DNA from: an archaeon
GTDB lineage: Archaea > Nanobdellota > Nanobdellia > Woesearchaeales > JAGVOV01
NCBI GenBank assembly: GCA_020052545.1
Contig: JAGVOV010000120.1
Span: 1-8,985 of the forward strand
Reading direction: 5' to 3'
DNA: 8,985 nt
Below the pieces are notes generated by a model. It was not told where the DNA came from and searched no databases. It saw only the letters and a list, made by a program, of their open reading frames with translations. Positions within the stretch are counted from its first letter, which is position 1. Each line of letters opens with the position of its first letter. A program made the translations under genes and the position numbers. Of the stretch, positions 1-5,679 are shown piece after piece.

Positions 1-16
1 AATTCGTTCGCCACGT

Positions 17-32
17 ATTTTTTATTTTTCTT
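17..32 (+). terminator. U-rich tract, possible terminator of an upstream gene
   Basis: The plus strand carries two runs of T separated by a single A, ending in TTTTTCTT. Archaeal transcription often ends at U-rich tracts without a hairpin, so this could terminate a gene lying before the window. It also forms half of a small dyad (TTTTTCTT at 25-32, AAGAAAAA at 35-42, 2-base spacer). No upstream gene is visible, so the role is inferred. Confidence 0.3.
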
Positions 33-51
33 AGAAGAAAAAGATTGCGTC

Positions 52-71
52 CCTCGGTCTAAAGACCGAGG
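52..71. repeat. Perfect 8-bp GC-rich inverted repeat (hairpin)
   Basis: The arms CCTCGGTC (52-59) and GACCGAGG (64-71) are exact reverse complements around the loop TAAA. The hairpin sits just upstream of the promoter of the glycosyltransferase gene. No T-run follows it directly on either strand, so it is not a textbook intrinsic terminator. It could be a dispersed palindromic repeat, a protein-binding dyad, or the 3' end hairpin of an upstream transcript. Confidence 0.6.
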
Positions 72-88
72 TCAAATCGACCGATTAA

Positions 89-96
89 TTTATAAA
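89..96 (+). promoter_or_regulatory. Box A (TATA) promoter for the glycosyltransferase operon
   Basis: TTTATAAA at 89-96 matches the archaeal box A. Transcription starting about 25 bases downstream would begin at roughly 117-121, only a few bases before the ATG at 125. No Shine-Dalgarno sequence precedes that ATG, which fits a leaderless or very short-leader mRNA. The start site is inferred from spacing only. Confidence 0.55.
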
Positions 97-124
97 GATA
101 AAGATTTCTTGTATTCATATTACA

Positions 125-1207
125 ATGGGTATTTCAGTTGTTATAAGCACTAAGGACAGGCCCGAGCATCTTAAGAAATGTTTGAGTTCTCTGATAGGAC
201 AGGTGAAGGCCCCAAAGGAGATCATCGTCATAGATGACAGCGGAAACAATGCGGATTTGCACAAGATGCTGGAAGATGAGCTCAAGGTTGCTGCGAAGGA
301 AGAAATAGATATCATAATAGCTCATAACAGGGCAAATAGTGGGATTGTCGCTTCGAGGAACACAGGTATAAGGATAGCCTCCGGCAGCATCGTCGCCTTC
401 ATCGACGACGATGGATATGCAGACAAGAACTGGCTCAAAGAGCTCTTGAAGAGCTATTCGAGGTGTGATGTGATAGGGGTCGGTGGCCCAGTGATAGAGA
501 AAGGGAGGAAAATAATACCTCCAAATAGGAAGGTTAAGCAGGTCGTCTTCATCAGGAACGGCGCCGTTTTTACAAAGACAAGGATACTGCTCAAGAAGCA
601 GATAAAGCTGCTGCCGAAGACGAAAGTGAAATTCCTTCAGGGCGGGAACATGTCCTTCAGGAGAGGCGCTCTGCTTGAGATCAATGGGGCTGATAGGAAC
701 ATAATCGGTAACTTCTACAGAGAAGAGACTGACCTTGGCCTGAGCATATCGAAGAATGGTAAGCTTATATTTGATCCTAAGGCAGTGACATTCCATAACA
801 CGGCAAAATCTGGCGGATGCAGAAACGTTCTGGACATTGATAAGTACATTTACTATGTATTCAGGAACACAACATACATGTTCTTCAAGCACTTCGGCTC
901 CAAGAAGGCATTCTCGTTCACCGTGCATGGCCTTAAGAGGCATTTCAGGCTGCTGAAGAAGAATAACACGGGGCTGACAAGGGATTACCTAAAATCTAAG
1001 AAGGCTTTTAGGCTGGTGATTGCCGCAATATTCGGGTCTGCTATAGGGTTCTTCAGATGGCTCCGCGTTAGGTCGAAGAAGCTTGACCTCTTCTGCAGTC
1101 CAGTCTCAGACGTTCTTTGCTTTAGGATGATGCTCATCGGGGGGACCATTAAGCTCATACAAATGGACGAAAAAACTCACGCAATCAGGAAGCTTCTCGG
1201 CCTCTAA
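125..1207 (+). CDS. Family 2 glycosyltransferase
   Basis: A 360-residue GT-A fold glycosyltransferase that should transfer a sugar from a nucleotide-sugar or lipid-linked donor. The N-terminus (residues 4-20, VVISTKDRPEHLKKCL) is the usual first strand and helix of GT2 enzymes, and IIVIDDSG (33-40) is the nucleotide-binding segment. FIDDDGYAD (92-100) contains the metal-binding DXD-type motif. GGNMSFRR (173-180) and EETDLGLSISK (200-210) match the acceptor-side motifs, the latter supplying the likely catalytic acid/base. A hydrophobic stretch at about 297-311 suggests attachment to the membrane, so the enzyme probably acts at its cytoplasmic face. The ATG at 125 starts exactly at the conserved first strand and follows a box A at leaderless spacing. 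Its stop is one base before the methyltransferase start, so the two are probably co-transcribed. The sugar and acceptor cannot be deduced; surface polysaccharide or N-glycan synthesis is inference. Confidence 0.88.
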   Translation: MGISVVISTKDRPEHLKKCLSSLIGQVKAPKEIIVIDDSGNNADLHKMLEDELKVAAKEEIDIIIAHNRANSGIVASRNTGIRIASGSIVAFIDDDGYADKNWLKELLKSYSRCDVIGVGGPVIEKGRKIIPPNRKVKQVVFIRNGAVFTKTRILLKKQIKLLPKTKVKFLQGGNMSFRRGALLEINGADRNIIGNFYREETDLGLSISKNGKLIFDPKAVTFHNTAKSGGCRNVLDIDKYIYYVFRNTTYMFFKHFGSKKAFSFTVHGLKRHFRLLKKNNTGLTRDYLKSKKAFRLVIAAIFGSAIGFFRWLRVRSKKLDLFCSPVSDVLCFRMMLIGGTIKLIQMDEKTHAIRKLLGL

Positions 1208-1208
1208 G

Positions 1209-1958
1209 ATGACAGAGGTTGCCGAATTCTGGGATTCTGTATCGCATCATTACAGGAAGAAGCAGTGGGAGAAAGATGCGATATCAAGGTTTGATTTCAG
1301 ACTCACCAGGAAAGCCCTCGTTAGCAGCCTCAAGCCTTCCAAAACTGATTCGATATTGGAGATTGGCTGTGGTCCGGGCAAGTGGAGCAAGGAGATCGCA
1401 GGAAGATGCAAGAGGCTTGTGGCCATTGATGTGTCCGCAAAGATGATAGAGAACGCAAGAGCCTACTGCAACAGGAAGAATGCCTCTTTTTTGCATGGAG
1501 ATTTCACCAAGTCTAGCATAAAGGGGAAGTTCGACAAGATATTTGCGGTCAGGGTTATCGAGTATTCCGAGGACAAGGAAAAGTTTGCCAGGAAAGCAGG
1601 ATCATTGCTGAAAGATGGAGGCATCCTGGTGATAATCACAAAAAGCAAGCCATGCCTTTGGGATCTTACAGAGAATGTCAAGGGTTTCTGGCAGGAGAAG
1701 ATACATTACAGGAAGATGGAGAAGATTCTCTCCGAAAATGGTTTTCATGATGTATCTTCTAAACCAATCATAATAAGGCTTCCAATATTCAAACGCGGCA
1801 ACAGGGAATTCCCGCTGGTTGGGAGGAAGAATGAAGGCAGGGTTCTCAGATATTTTGAAGAGAAGTCCATGAAAGCTTCCAATTCCAAAGGGATCAAGAA
1901 AAAGGCATTTATGCTCCTGTCGGAAAGCTATATTATAAGTGCAAAAAAGAAAAGATGA
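1209..1958 (+). CDS. Class I SAM-dependent methyltransferase
   Basis: A 249-residue Rossmann-fold methyltransferase of the Methyltransf_11/UbiE-like kind. Motif I, which binds S-adenosylmethionine, is ILEIGCGPG at 49-57. The acidic residue ending strand 2 is D74 in VAIDVS, and HGDF (96-99) is the adenine-contacting loop. KFDKIFAVRVIEYSED (107-122) corresponds to the strand 4 region, and LLKDGGILVI (133-142) to the post-motif with strand 5. The C-terminal 100 residues are basic and carry no signature I recognise, so the substrate is open. The gene follows the glycosyltransferase by one base, so it probably acts on the same product, for example methylating a sugar or a lipid carrier; this is inference. 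Its stop lies 3 bp from the end of the convergent EF-2 gene, leaving no room for a separate terminator. Confidence 0.85.
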   Translation: MTEVAEFWDSVSHHYRKKQWEKDAISRFDFRLTRKALVSSLKPSKTDSILEIGCGPGKWSKEIAGRCKRLVAIDVSAKMIENARAYCNRKNASFLHGDFTKSSIKGKFDKIFAVRVIEYSEDKEKFARKAGSLLKDGGILVIITKSKPCLWDLTENVKGFWQEKIHYRKMEKILSENGFHDVSSKPIIIRLPIFKRGNREFPLVGRKNEGRVLRYFEEKSMKASNSKGIKKKAFMLLSESYIISAKKKR

Positions 1959-1961
1959 GGA

Positions 1962-4142
1962 TCACTCCTCCACTGCTTCCTCTTCCTTCAGGCCTTTTCT
2001 CTGCCTGATCTGGCCTATGATCTTGCCCTGTAATTCTTCAGGCAGCTTGTCATAGCTCTGGTCTACGACAAAAAACGAGCCTCTTCCGGCTGTCGCGCTC
2101 CTAAGCGTCGAGGAAAGCCCGAACATCTCTCCCACAGGCAGTTTGCCTATGACGGTTATGTGCTCGCCTTCCTGCTGCATGTCCAGAAGCTGTCCGCGTT
2201 TATTGGCAATGAGCTTTGAGATCTCTCCCATGAATTCCAATGGGGCTTCAAAGCGCATCGTCTGTATCGGTTCATACATTGAAGGACGGGCCATCATCAT
2301 AGCTGCTCTTATGCCTTCTCTCACTGCAGGATATACTTGTGCCGGTCCACGGTGGATGGCATCCTCATGGAGCTTTAGATCCGTCAATGTCACTTTGACG
2401 CCGATGCAAGGTTCCCTGGCTAATGGACCTGAGCCCATCACATCTTCGAACATGTCCTGGATCATCTCCATCACTTCACCAAGGTGCACCTGCCCCCTGG
2501 TGGATTCTGTCATCAAGTTCCCTTTGAAGACATCCTTCACGGAATCTGCCTGTTTCGTCTCCATGCCGCATTCGACAAATTTGTCGCGCAGCTTCAGGTC
2601 CTTCTTCTTTATCCTCATCTCTGGGATGTCGCCTGCCTTTATCGCAGTCCTCATCGCGTCGCTAAGAGGTTCAACCTTGAAATAGAACTTGTTGTGCTTG
2701 TTCGGAGATTTTCCCTCGGCTTCCTGCTGCGAAGCCTTTGTTATGGTCTCTCTGTAAACGACAATAGGAGCAGATGTTTTCACTTCAACTCCTTTCTCGG
2801 TCCTTATCCTGTTCTCTATGACCTCAAGATGCAATTCGCCCATTCCTGACATCAAATGCTCGCCGGTCTCTTCATCTATCTGCACCTTGATTGATGGATC
2901 CTCCTTGACGATTTTCCTCATGACCTCGATCAGTTTTGGGAGGTCAGCAGGATTCTTCGCTTCGATCGCCTTGGTTATCACAGGCTCAAAGATGTGTGTC
3001 AGCTGCTCGAATGGCTCTATCGGGGCGGAACTTATGGTCTCGCCCGGGAAAGCCCTTATTCCGGCAACTCCTATTATATTGCCGCAAGCGACATTGTCAA
3101 CAATCTCTTTCTTCGGGCCATTGTAGATGAATATCTGCTGCACCCTCAGATGCTGCTTGGCCCTGTTTAGATAAACTTCTGCTCCTTTCGTAACAGTCCC
3201 TGAAAACAAGCGGCCAGCGCTTATCTCTCCAGCTTGAGGATCGACAACAACTTTTGTTATCACAAAAGCTAATGGCCCAGAGGAATCACATGTCATCAAT
3301 GCTTTTCCCTCGACGCTTTCTAGGTCTCCATGCCATATCTTCGGGATCCTGTATATCTGAGCCTGCTTCGGATCAGGGTGATGCTTTATTACCATGTTCA
3401 GCACAACTTTATGTAAAGGAGCTTTCTTTGCTATCTCCTTGTAGCTTCCGCCGCTCTGGTATGAATCAATGACATCCTTGAATGTTATCCCTGTCTTCTG
3501 CATATATGGGACTGACAGCGCCCAATTGTTGAAAGCGCTTCCAAAGGCAACACTTCCTTCCTGCACGTTTACATTCCATTTTCCCTTGAACTCTTCTGGG
3601 GAGATTGAATCTATAAATCTGTTGACGCTCGCGATTATCGCGATGAAGCGCTCCTGCATCTGCTCTGGGGTAAGCTGCAATTCCTTTATCAGCCTGTCAA
3701 CCTTGTTGATGAACAACACTGGCTTCACTCTTTCCCTCAATGCCTGCTTCAAAACAGTCTCTGTCTGCGGCATCATGCCTTCGACACAATCAACAAGGAC
3801 TATAGTTCCGTCGACTGCCCTCATGGCTCTTGTCACATCGCCGCCGAAATCTACGTGGCCTGGCGTGTCGATAAGGTTGATTAAGTATTCCTGGCCATCA
3901 ACTTCATGCACCATGCTGACGTTCGCTGAATCTATCGTTATGCCTCTCTCTATCTCATCTTCATGGAAATCCATCACTAGCTGCTTTCCGGCAAGATCTT
4001 CCGATATCATGCCCGCTCCTGCGAGCAAATTGTCTGTGAATGTCGTCTTTCCGTGGTCGATGTGCGCTGATGTGCAGATGTTCCTGATATGCTGCGGATT
4101 TGACATGAGGCGCATTACCCTGTCAACCATTTTTTCTCCCAT
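1962..4142 (-). CDS. fusA: Translation elongation factor 2 (aEF-2)
   Basis: EF-2 is the GTPase that drives ribosomal translocation in archaea. The protein has 726 residues, close to the usual archaeal length of about 730. GTPase motifs are complete: G1 AHIDHGKT (26-33), G2 RGITI (66-70), G3 DTPGH (92-96), G4 NKVD (146-149). Near the C-terminus DAIHRGPAQ holds the histidine (about residue 597) modified to diphthamide in archaea and eukaryotes, so the archaeal type is clear. Two in-frame starts are possible. The ATG at 4142 aligns with the family N-terminus and has GAGGT overlapping the upstream stop; the ATG at 4130 has GGGAG in front. I prefer 4142. It is the last gene of the L7Ae operon, 9 bases after the nucleoside diphosphate kinase stop. 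In many archaea a translation initiation factor gene (infB) occupies that position. Confidence 0.97.
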   Translation of the reverse strand: MGEKMVDRVMRLMSNPQHIRNICTSAHIDHGKTTFTDNLLAGAGMISEDLAGKQLVMDFHEDEIERGITIDSANVSMVHEVDGQEYLINLIDTPGHVDFGGDVTRAMRAVDGTIVLVDCVEGMMPQTETVLKQALRERVKPVLFINKVDRLIKELQLTPEQMQERFIAIIASVNRFIDSISPEEFKGKWNVNVQEGSVAFGSAFNNWALSVPYMQKTGITFKDVIDSYQSGGSYKEIAKKAPLHKVVLNMVIKHHPDPKQAQIYRIPKIWHGDLESVEGKALMTCDSSGPLAFVITKVVVDPQAGEISAGRLFSGTVTKGAEVYLNRAKQHLRVQQIFIYNGPKKEIVDNVACGNIIGVAGIRAFPGETISSAPIEPFEQLTHIFEPVITKAIEAKNPADLPKLIEVMRKIVKEDPSIKVQIDEETGEHLMSGMGELHLEVIENRIRTEKGVEVKTSAPIVVYRETITKASQQEAEGKSPNKHNKFYFKVEPLSDAMRTAIKAGDIPEMRIKKKDLKLRDKFVECGMETKQADSVKDVFKGNLMTESTRGQVHLGEVMEMIQDMFEDVMGSGPLAREPCIGVKVTLTDLKLHEDAIHRGPAQVYPAVREGIRAAMMMARPSMYEPIQTMRFEAPLEFMGEISKLIANKRGQLLDMQQEGEHITVIGKLPVGEMFGLSSTLRSATAGRGSFFVVDQSYDKLPEELQGKIIGQIRQRKGLKEEEAVEE

Positions 4143-4151
4143 TTTATTACC

Positions 4152-4712
4152 TCAAAGTGTGTGTGCTTCATGCACTGTCTTGTAGCTGTGCAGCTCTTCA
4201 GGCTTGAACCATAAAGGAACTTCCTTCTGAGCATCTTTTAGATCGCCAGATGCATGGACGAGATTCCTGCCGCCGAAGCCGCGCTTTGTCGCATAGCCCA
4301 TGCTGATAGGAGAGAAATCGCCTCTTATCGTGCCTGGCTGAGCTCTGTGCGGAGATGTTGGGCCAACTATTTTCCTAACGACCTGCACTGCGTGGACGCC
4401 TTCTATCACCATAGCCACAACTGGGCCTTCTGTGCTGAATCTTATCAAATCTTCATACACTTCTTTGCCCAGCACATGCTTCTCCTTGTCTGTCTTTATG
4501 CCAAGCTCTTCGAAATCTTTCATAGATTTTTCTCCGAGTATCGGCACCAAGATGCCTTCATCATAATGCTTCATGGCAAATTCGCGGTCCATCCAGACCA
4601 TTTTCATGCCGACCATCTTTAGGCCAGCATCCTCGAATCTTGTCACTACTTTGCCCACGAGGCTTCTCTGCACCCCATCAGGCTTGACTAAAACTAGAGT
4701 CCTTTCAATCAT
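4152..4712 (-). CDS. ndk: Nucleoside diphosphate kinase, long-insert variant
   Basis: It transfers the gamma phosphate from ATP to nucleoside diphosphates through a phosphohistidine, feeding nucleotide pools and GTP for translation. ERTLVLVKPDGVQR (3-16) is the family N-terminus with K10. FAMKHY (45-50), PGTIRGDF (126-133) and NLVHASGD (150-157) follow, with the catalytic histidine at 153. The C-terminal LWFKPEELHSY is also typical. At 186 residues it is longer than the usual 140-155. The extra residues lie at about 53-83 and 134-147, the second insert just before the catalytic histidine. From memory, similar inserted forms occur in DPANN archaea and candidate-phyla bacteria. The reading frame is open further upstream, but that part is the out-of-frame L24e gene. 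The ATG at 4712 has GGGTGGT ahead of it and fits the family start. It overlaps the end of L24e by 8 bases. Confidence 0.95.
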   Translation of the reverse strand: MIERTLVLVKPDGVQRSLVGKVVTRFEDAGLKMVGMKMVWMDREFAMKHYDEGILVPILGEKSMKDFEELGIKTDKEKHVLGKEVYEDLIRFSTEGPVVAMVIEGVHAVQVVRKIVGPTSPHRAQPGTIRGDFSPISMGYATKRGFGGRNLVHASGDLKDAQKEVPLWFKPEELHSYKTVHEAHTL

Positions 4713-4899
4713 TCTTACCACCCTGCTTGAAGCGCTTGAATTCCTCAGTCCAGCCAGTCTCTCTGGCCTTCCTGCCAAGCTTGTTGTTGTTCTTCTCGCA
4801 TTTGTTGCTGCAGAAGTACAGGATCTTGCCGTCAACCTTGACGAACATCTTTCCCGTGCCCCTGCTTATCGCCTTTCCGCAAAAACTACAGTTTACCAT
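4705..4899 (-). CDS. rpl24e: Large-subunit ribosomal protein eL24 (L24e)
   Basis: A 64-residue zinc-ribbon protein of the archaeal/eukaryotic 50S subunit. The four zinc ligands are C4 and C7 in NCSFCG and C30 and C34 in YFCSNKC, with the typical RGTGKMFVKVDGK between them. The lysine- and asparagine-rich KCEKNNNKLGRK after the second pair is the family RNA-contact segment. The length is normal for archaea. The ATG at 4899 has a good GGTGA ribosome binding site. It lies 11 bases after S28e and overlaps the kinase gene by 8 bases, so translation of the two is probably coupled. Confidence 0.96.
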   Translation of the reverse strand: MVNCSFCGKAISRGTGKMFVKVDGKILYFCSNKCEKNNNKLGRKARETGWTEEFKRFKQGGKND

Positions 4900-4910
4900 T
4901 GTGATTCACC

Positions 4911-5225
4911 TTAAACCGTGCCTCGGCCGCCCTTGCTGAGCTGCTTGGCCTCGATCTCTGTCTCTCGCAACATCAACATGTCGCCTACCTGGACAGGGCC
5001 TTTGACATTCCTTCTCAATATCTTGTTTGCGTCTCTCCCTTCCTGAATCTTGCATCTCACTTGCGTGACTTCTCCCTGGCTGCCTGTCCTTCCGATTATT
5101 TCCTCGACTCTTGCCGGGAACGCCATCGAAAATATTACAGAGCCTTTCTGCTCCTGCTGCCCTGGCTGCTCATCTCTCTTGTCTCTTGTGAGCCTTTTCT
5201 TGCCTTCTTCCTGCTTCTCTGCCAT
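4911..5225 (-). CDS. rps28e: Small-subunit ribosomal protein eS28 (S28e) with charged N-terminal extension
   Basis: A 30S protein near the mRNA exit and decoding platform. The OB-fold core is evident: IIGRTG (43-48), [18 protein letters not shown] (about 71-78) and the C-terminal signature LRETEIEA (86-93). Family members are usually about 70 residues, whereas this is 104. The extra part is a Lys/Arg/Glu/Gln-rich N-terminus ([16 protein letters not shown] and onward) that is probably disordered. Start choice is uncertain. A GTG at 5234 would overlap the L7Ae stop as GTGA and add three residues; the ATG at 5225 is chosen here. An internal ATG at 5126 would give a canonical-length protein, but it has no ribosome binding site in front. 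The gene lies between L7Ae and L24e in the order conserved across archaea. Confidence 0.93.
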   Translation of the reverse strand: MAEKQEEGKKRLTRDKRDEQPGQQEQKGSVIFSMAFPARVEEIIGRTGSQGEVTQVRCKIQEGRDANKILRRNVKGPVQVGDMLMLRETEIEAKQLSKGGRGTV

Positions 5226-5230
5226 ATTAA

Positions 5231-5551
5231 TCACTGCTCTGCTAGCTGCTTGATAAGATTCTTGGCTTCACCCTCTTCAATAACAACAACTGCGCCTGTT
5301 CCTACCTCAAGACCTGCTGCCGCGCCGAGCTCTTCCTTGCTCGCAACCTGGAAGCATGGCACATTCTTTTCCTTGCAAAGCAAAGGAAGATGCATTATGA
5401 TCTCTGCCGGCTGCACGTTCTTCGCAACCGCAACTAATTTTGCCTGTCCTCTCTCGATAATCTTTGTGACTTCATTCGTGCCTTTCTTTATCTTGCCCGT
5501 GTTCCTAGCTACCTCTATTGCCTCGTATACCTTATCGTCTGCACTTGCCAT
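5231..5551 (-). CDS. rpl7ae: Ribosomal protein L7Ae (eL8), kink-turn-binding protein
   Basis: L7Ae binds kink-turn RNA in 23S rRNA, in box C/D and H/ACA guide RNAs, and in RNase P of archaea. The 106 residues cover the whole alpha-beta-alpha fold. [15 protein letters not shown] (21-35) is the RNA-binding signature, [20 protein letters not shown] the core strand and helix, and [11 protein letters not shown] (70-80) the loop that contacts the kink. It is slightly shorter than usual at the N-terminus. The start at 5551 is fixed by an AGGAGG site at 5558-5563, 6 bases upstream. It is the first gene of the five-gene translation operon. The leader carries a predicted kink-turn, the target this protein recognises, suggesting feedback control of its own translation. 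Confidence 0.96.
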   Translation of the reverse strand: MASADDKVYEAIEVARNTGKIKKGTNEVTKIIERGQAKLVAVAKNVQPAEIIMHLPLLCKEKNVPCFQVASKEELGAAAGLEVGTGAVVVIEEGEAKNLIKQLAEQ

Positions 5552-5576
5552 TTTATTCCTCCTGAAGTAGAATTAC

Positions 5577-5616
5577 TACCTCACTCAGCCTTTTCAGGCC
5601 TCATCATTCATTGGTA
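5577..5616 (-). promoter_or_regulatory. Predicted kink-turn in the L7Ae mRNA leader
   Basis: On the minus strand, box C-like ATGATGA is followed by a hairpin: arms GGCCT (5596-5600) and AGGCT (5587-5591) pair around the tetraloop GAAA. The outermost pair is G-U. Flanking the stem on both sides are GA dinucleotides (5601-5602 and 5585-5586), exactly placed to form the tandem sheared G-A pairs of a kink-turn, with a 3-base bulge GAT before the first. The distal strand reads as box D, CTGA. The outer stem is weaker: AT pairs with GT next to the bulge, then TACC (5613-5616) pairs with GGTA (5577-5580). The element lies between the predicted transcription start and the AGGAGG site. Archaeal L7Ae is known to bind kink-turns, including one reported in its own mRNA leader, so autoregulation is likely but not shown here. 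Confidence 0.55.
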
Positions 5617-5637
5617 AGTTTTGGGAAGAATACTGGG

Positions 5638-5645
5638 TTTATAAA
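5638..5645 (-). promoter_or_regulatory. Box A (TATA) promoter of the L7Ae translation operon
   Basis: TTTATAAA on the minus strand matches the archaeal box A. A start about 25 bases downstream falls near 5615-5617, at the outer stem of the predicted kink-turn, giving a leader of about 65 bases. A second TATA-like copy, TATAAATG, lies at 5659-5666 and would start about 21 bases earlier. The two cannot be separated by inspection. Confidence 0.55.
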
Positions 5646-5666
5646 TGTTGCGCAGCGACATTTATA
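5640..5666. repeat. Perfect 9-bp inverted repeat with TATA-like arms
   Basis: TATAAATGT (5640-5648) and ACATTTATA (5658-5666) are exact reverse complements around a 9-base spacer, and the spacer can extend the stem by two G-C pairs. It starts 13 bases after the PhoH-like stop codon and covers the L7Ae promoter region. It could be an operator, a pair of opposed TATA elements, or the 3' hairpin of the upstream transcript. Confidence 0.6.
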
Positions 5667-5679
5667 CCAAGAAGTTAGC

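Noticed and set aside
134..943. A 269-residue open frame on the minus strand inside the glycosyltransferase gene
   Set aside because: It has no recognisable motif or ribosome binding site, and the plus-strand frame has all GT2 motifs.
3469..4185. A 238-residue open frame on the plus strand opposite EF-2
   Set aside because: It is a shadow of the strongly constrained EF-2 reading frame; the translation is low-complexity and rich in Ser and Cys.
4713..4835. An upstream in-frame extension of the kinase by 41 residues
   Set aside because: It overlaps almost the whole L24e gene in another frame and does not match the kinase family. The ATG at 4712 has its own ribosome binding site and matches the family start.
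5577..5616. A box C/D guide RNA gene in the L7Ae leader
   Set aside because: Box C and box D are present, but there is no room for 10-12-base guide regions or for C' and D' boxes, so a single kink-turn fits better.
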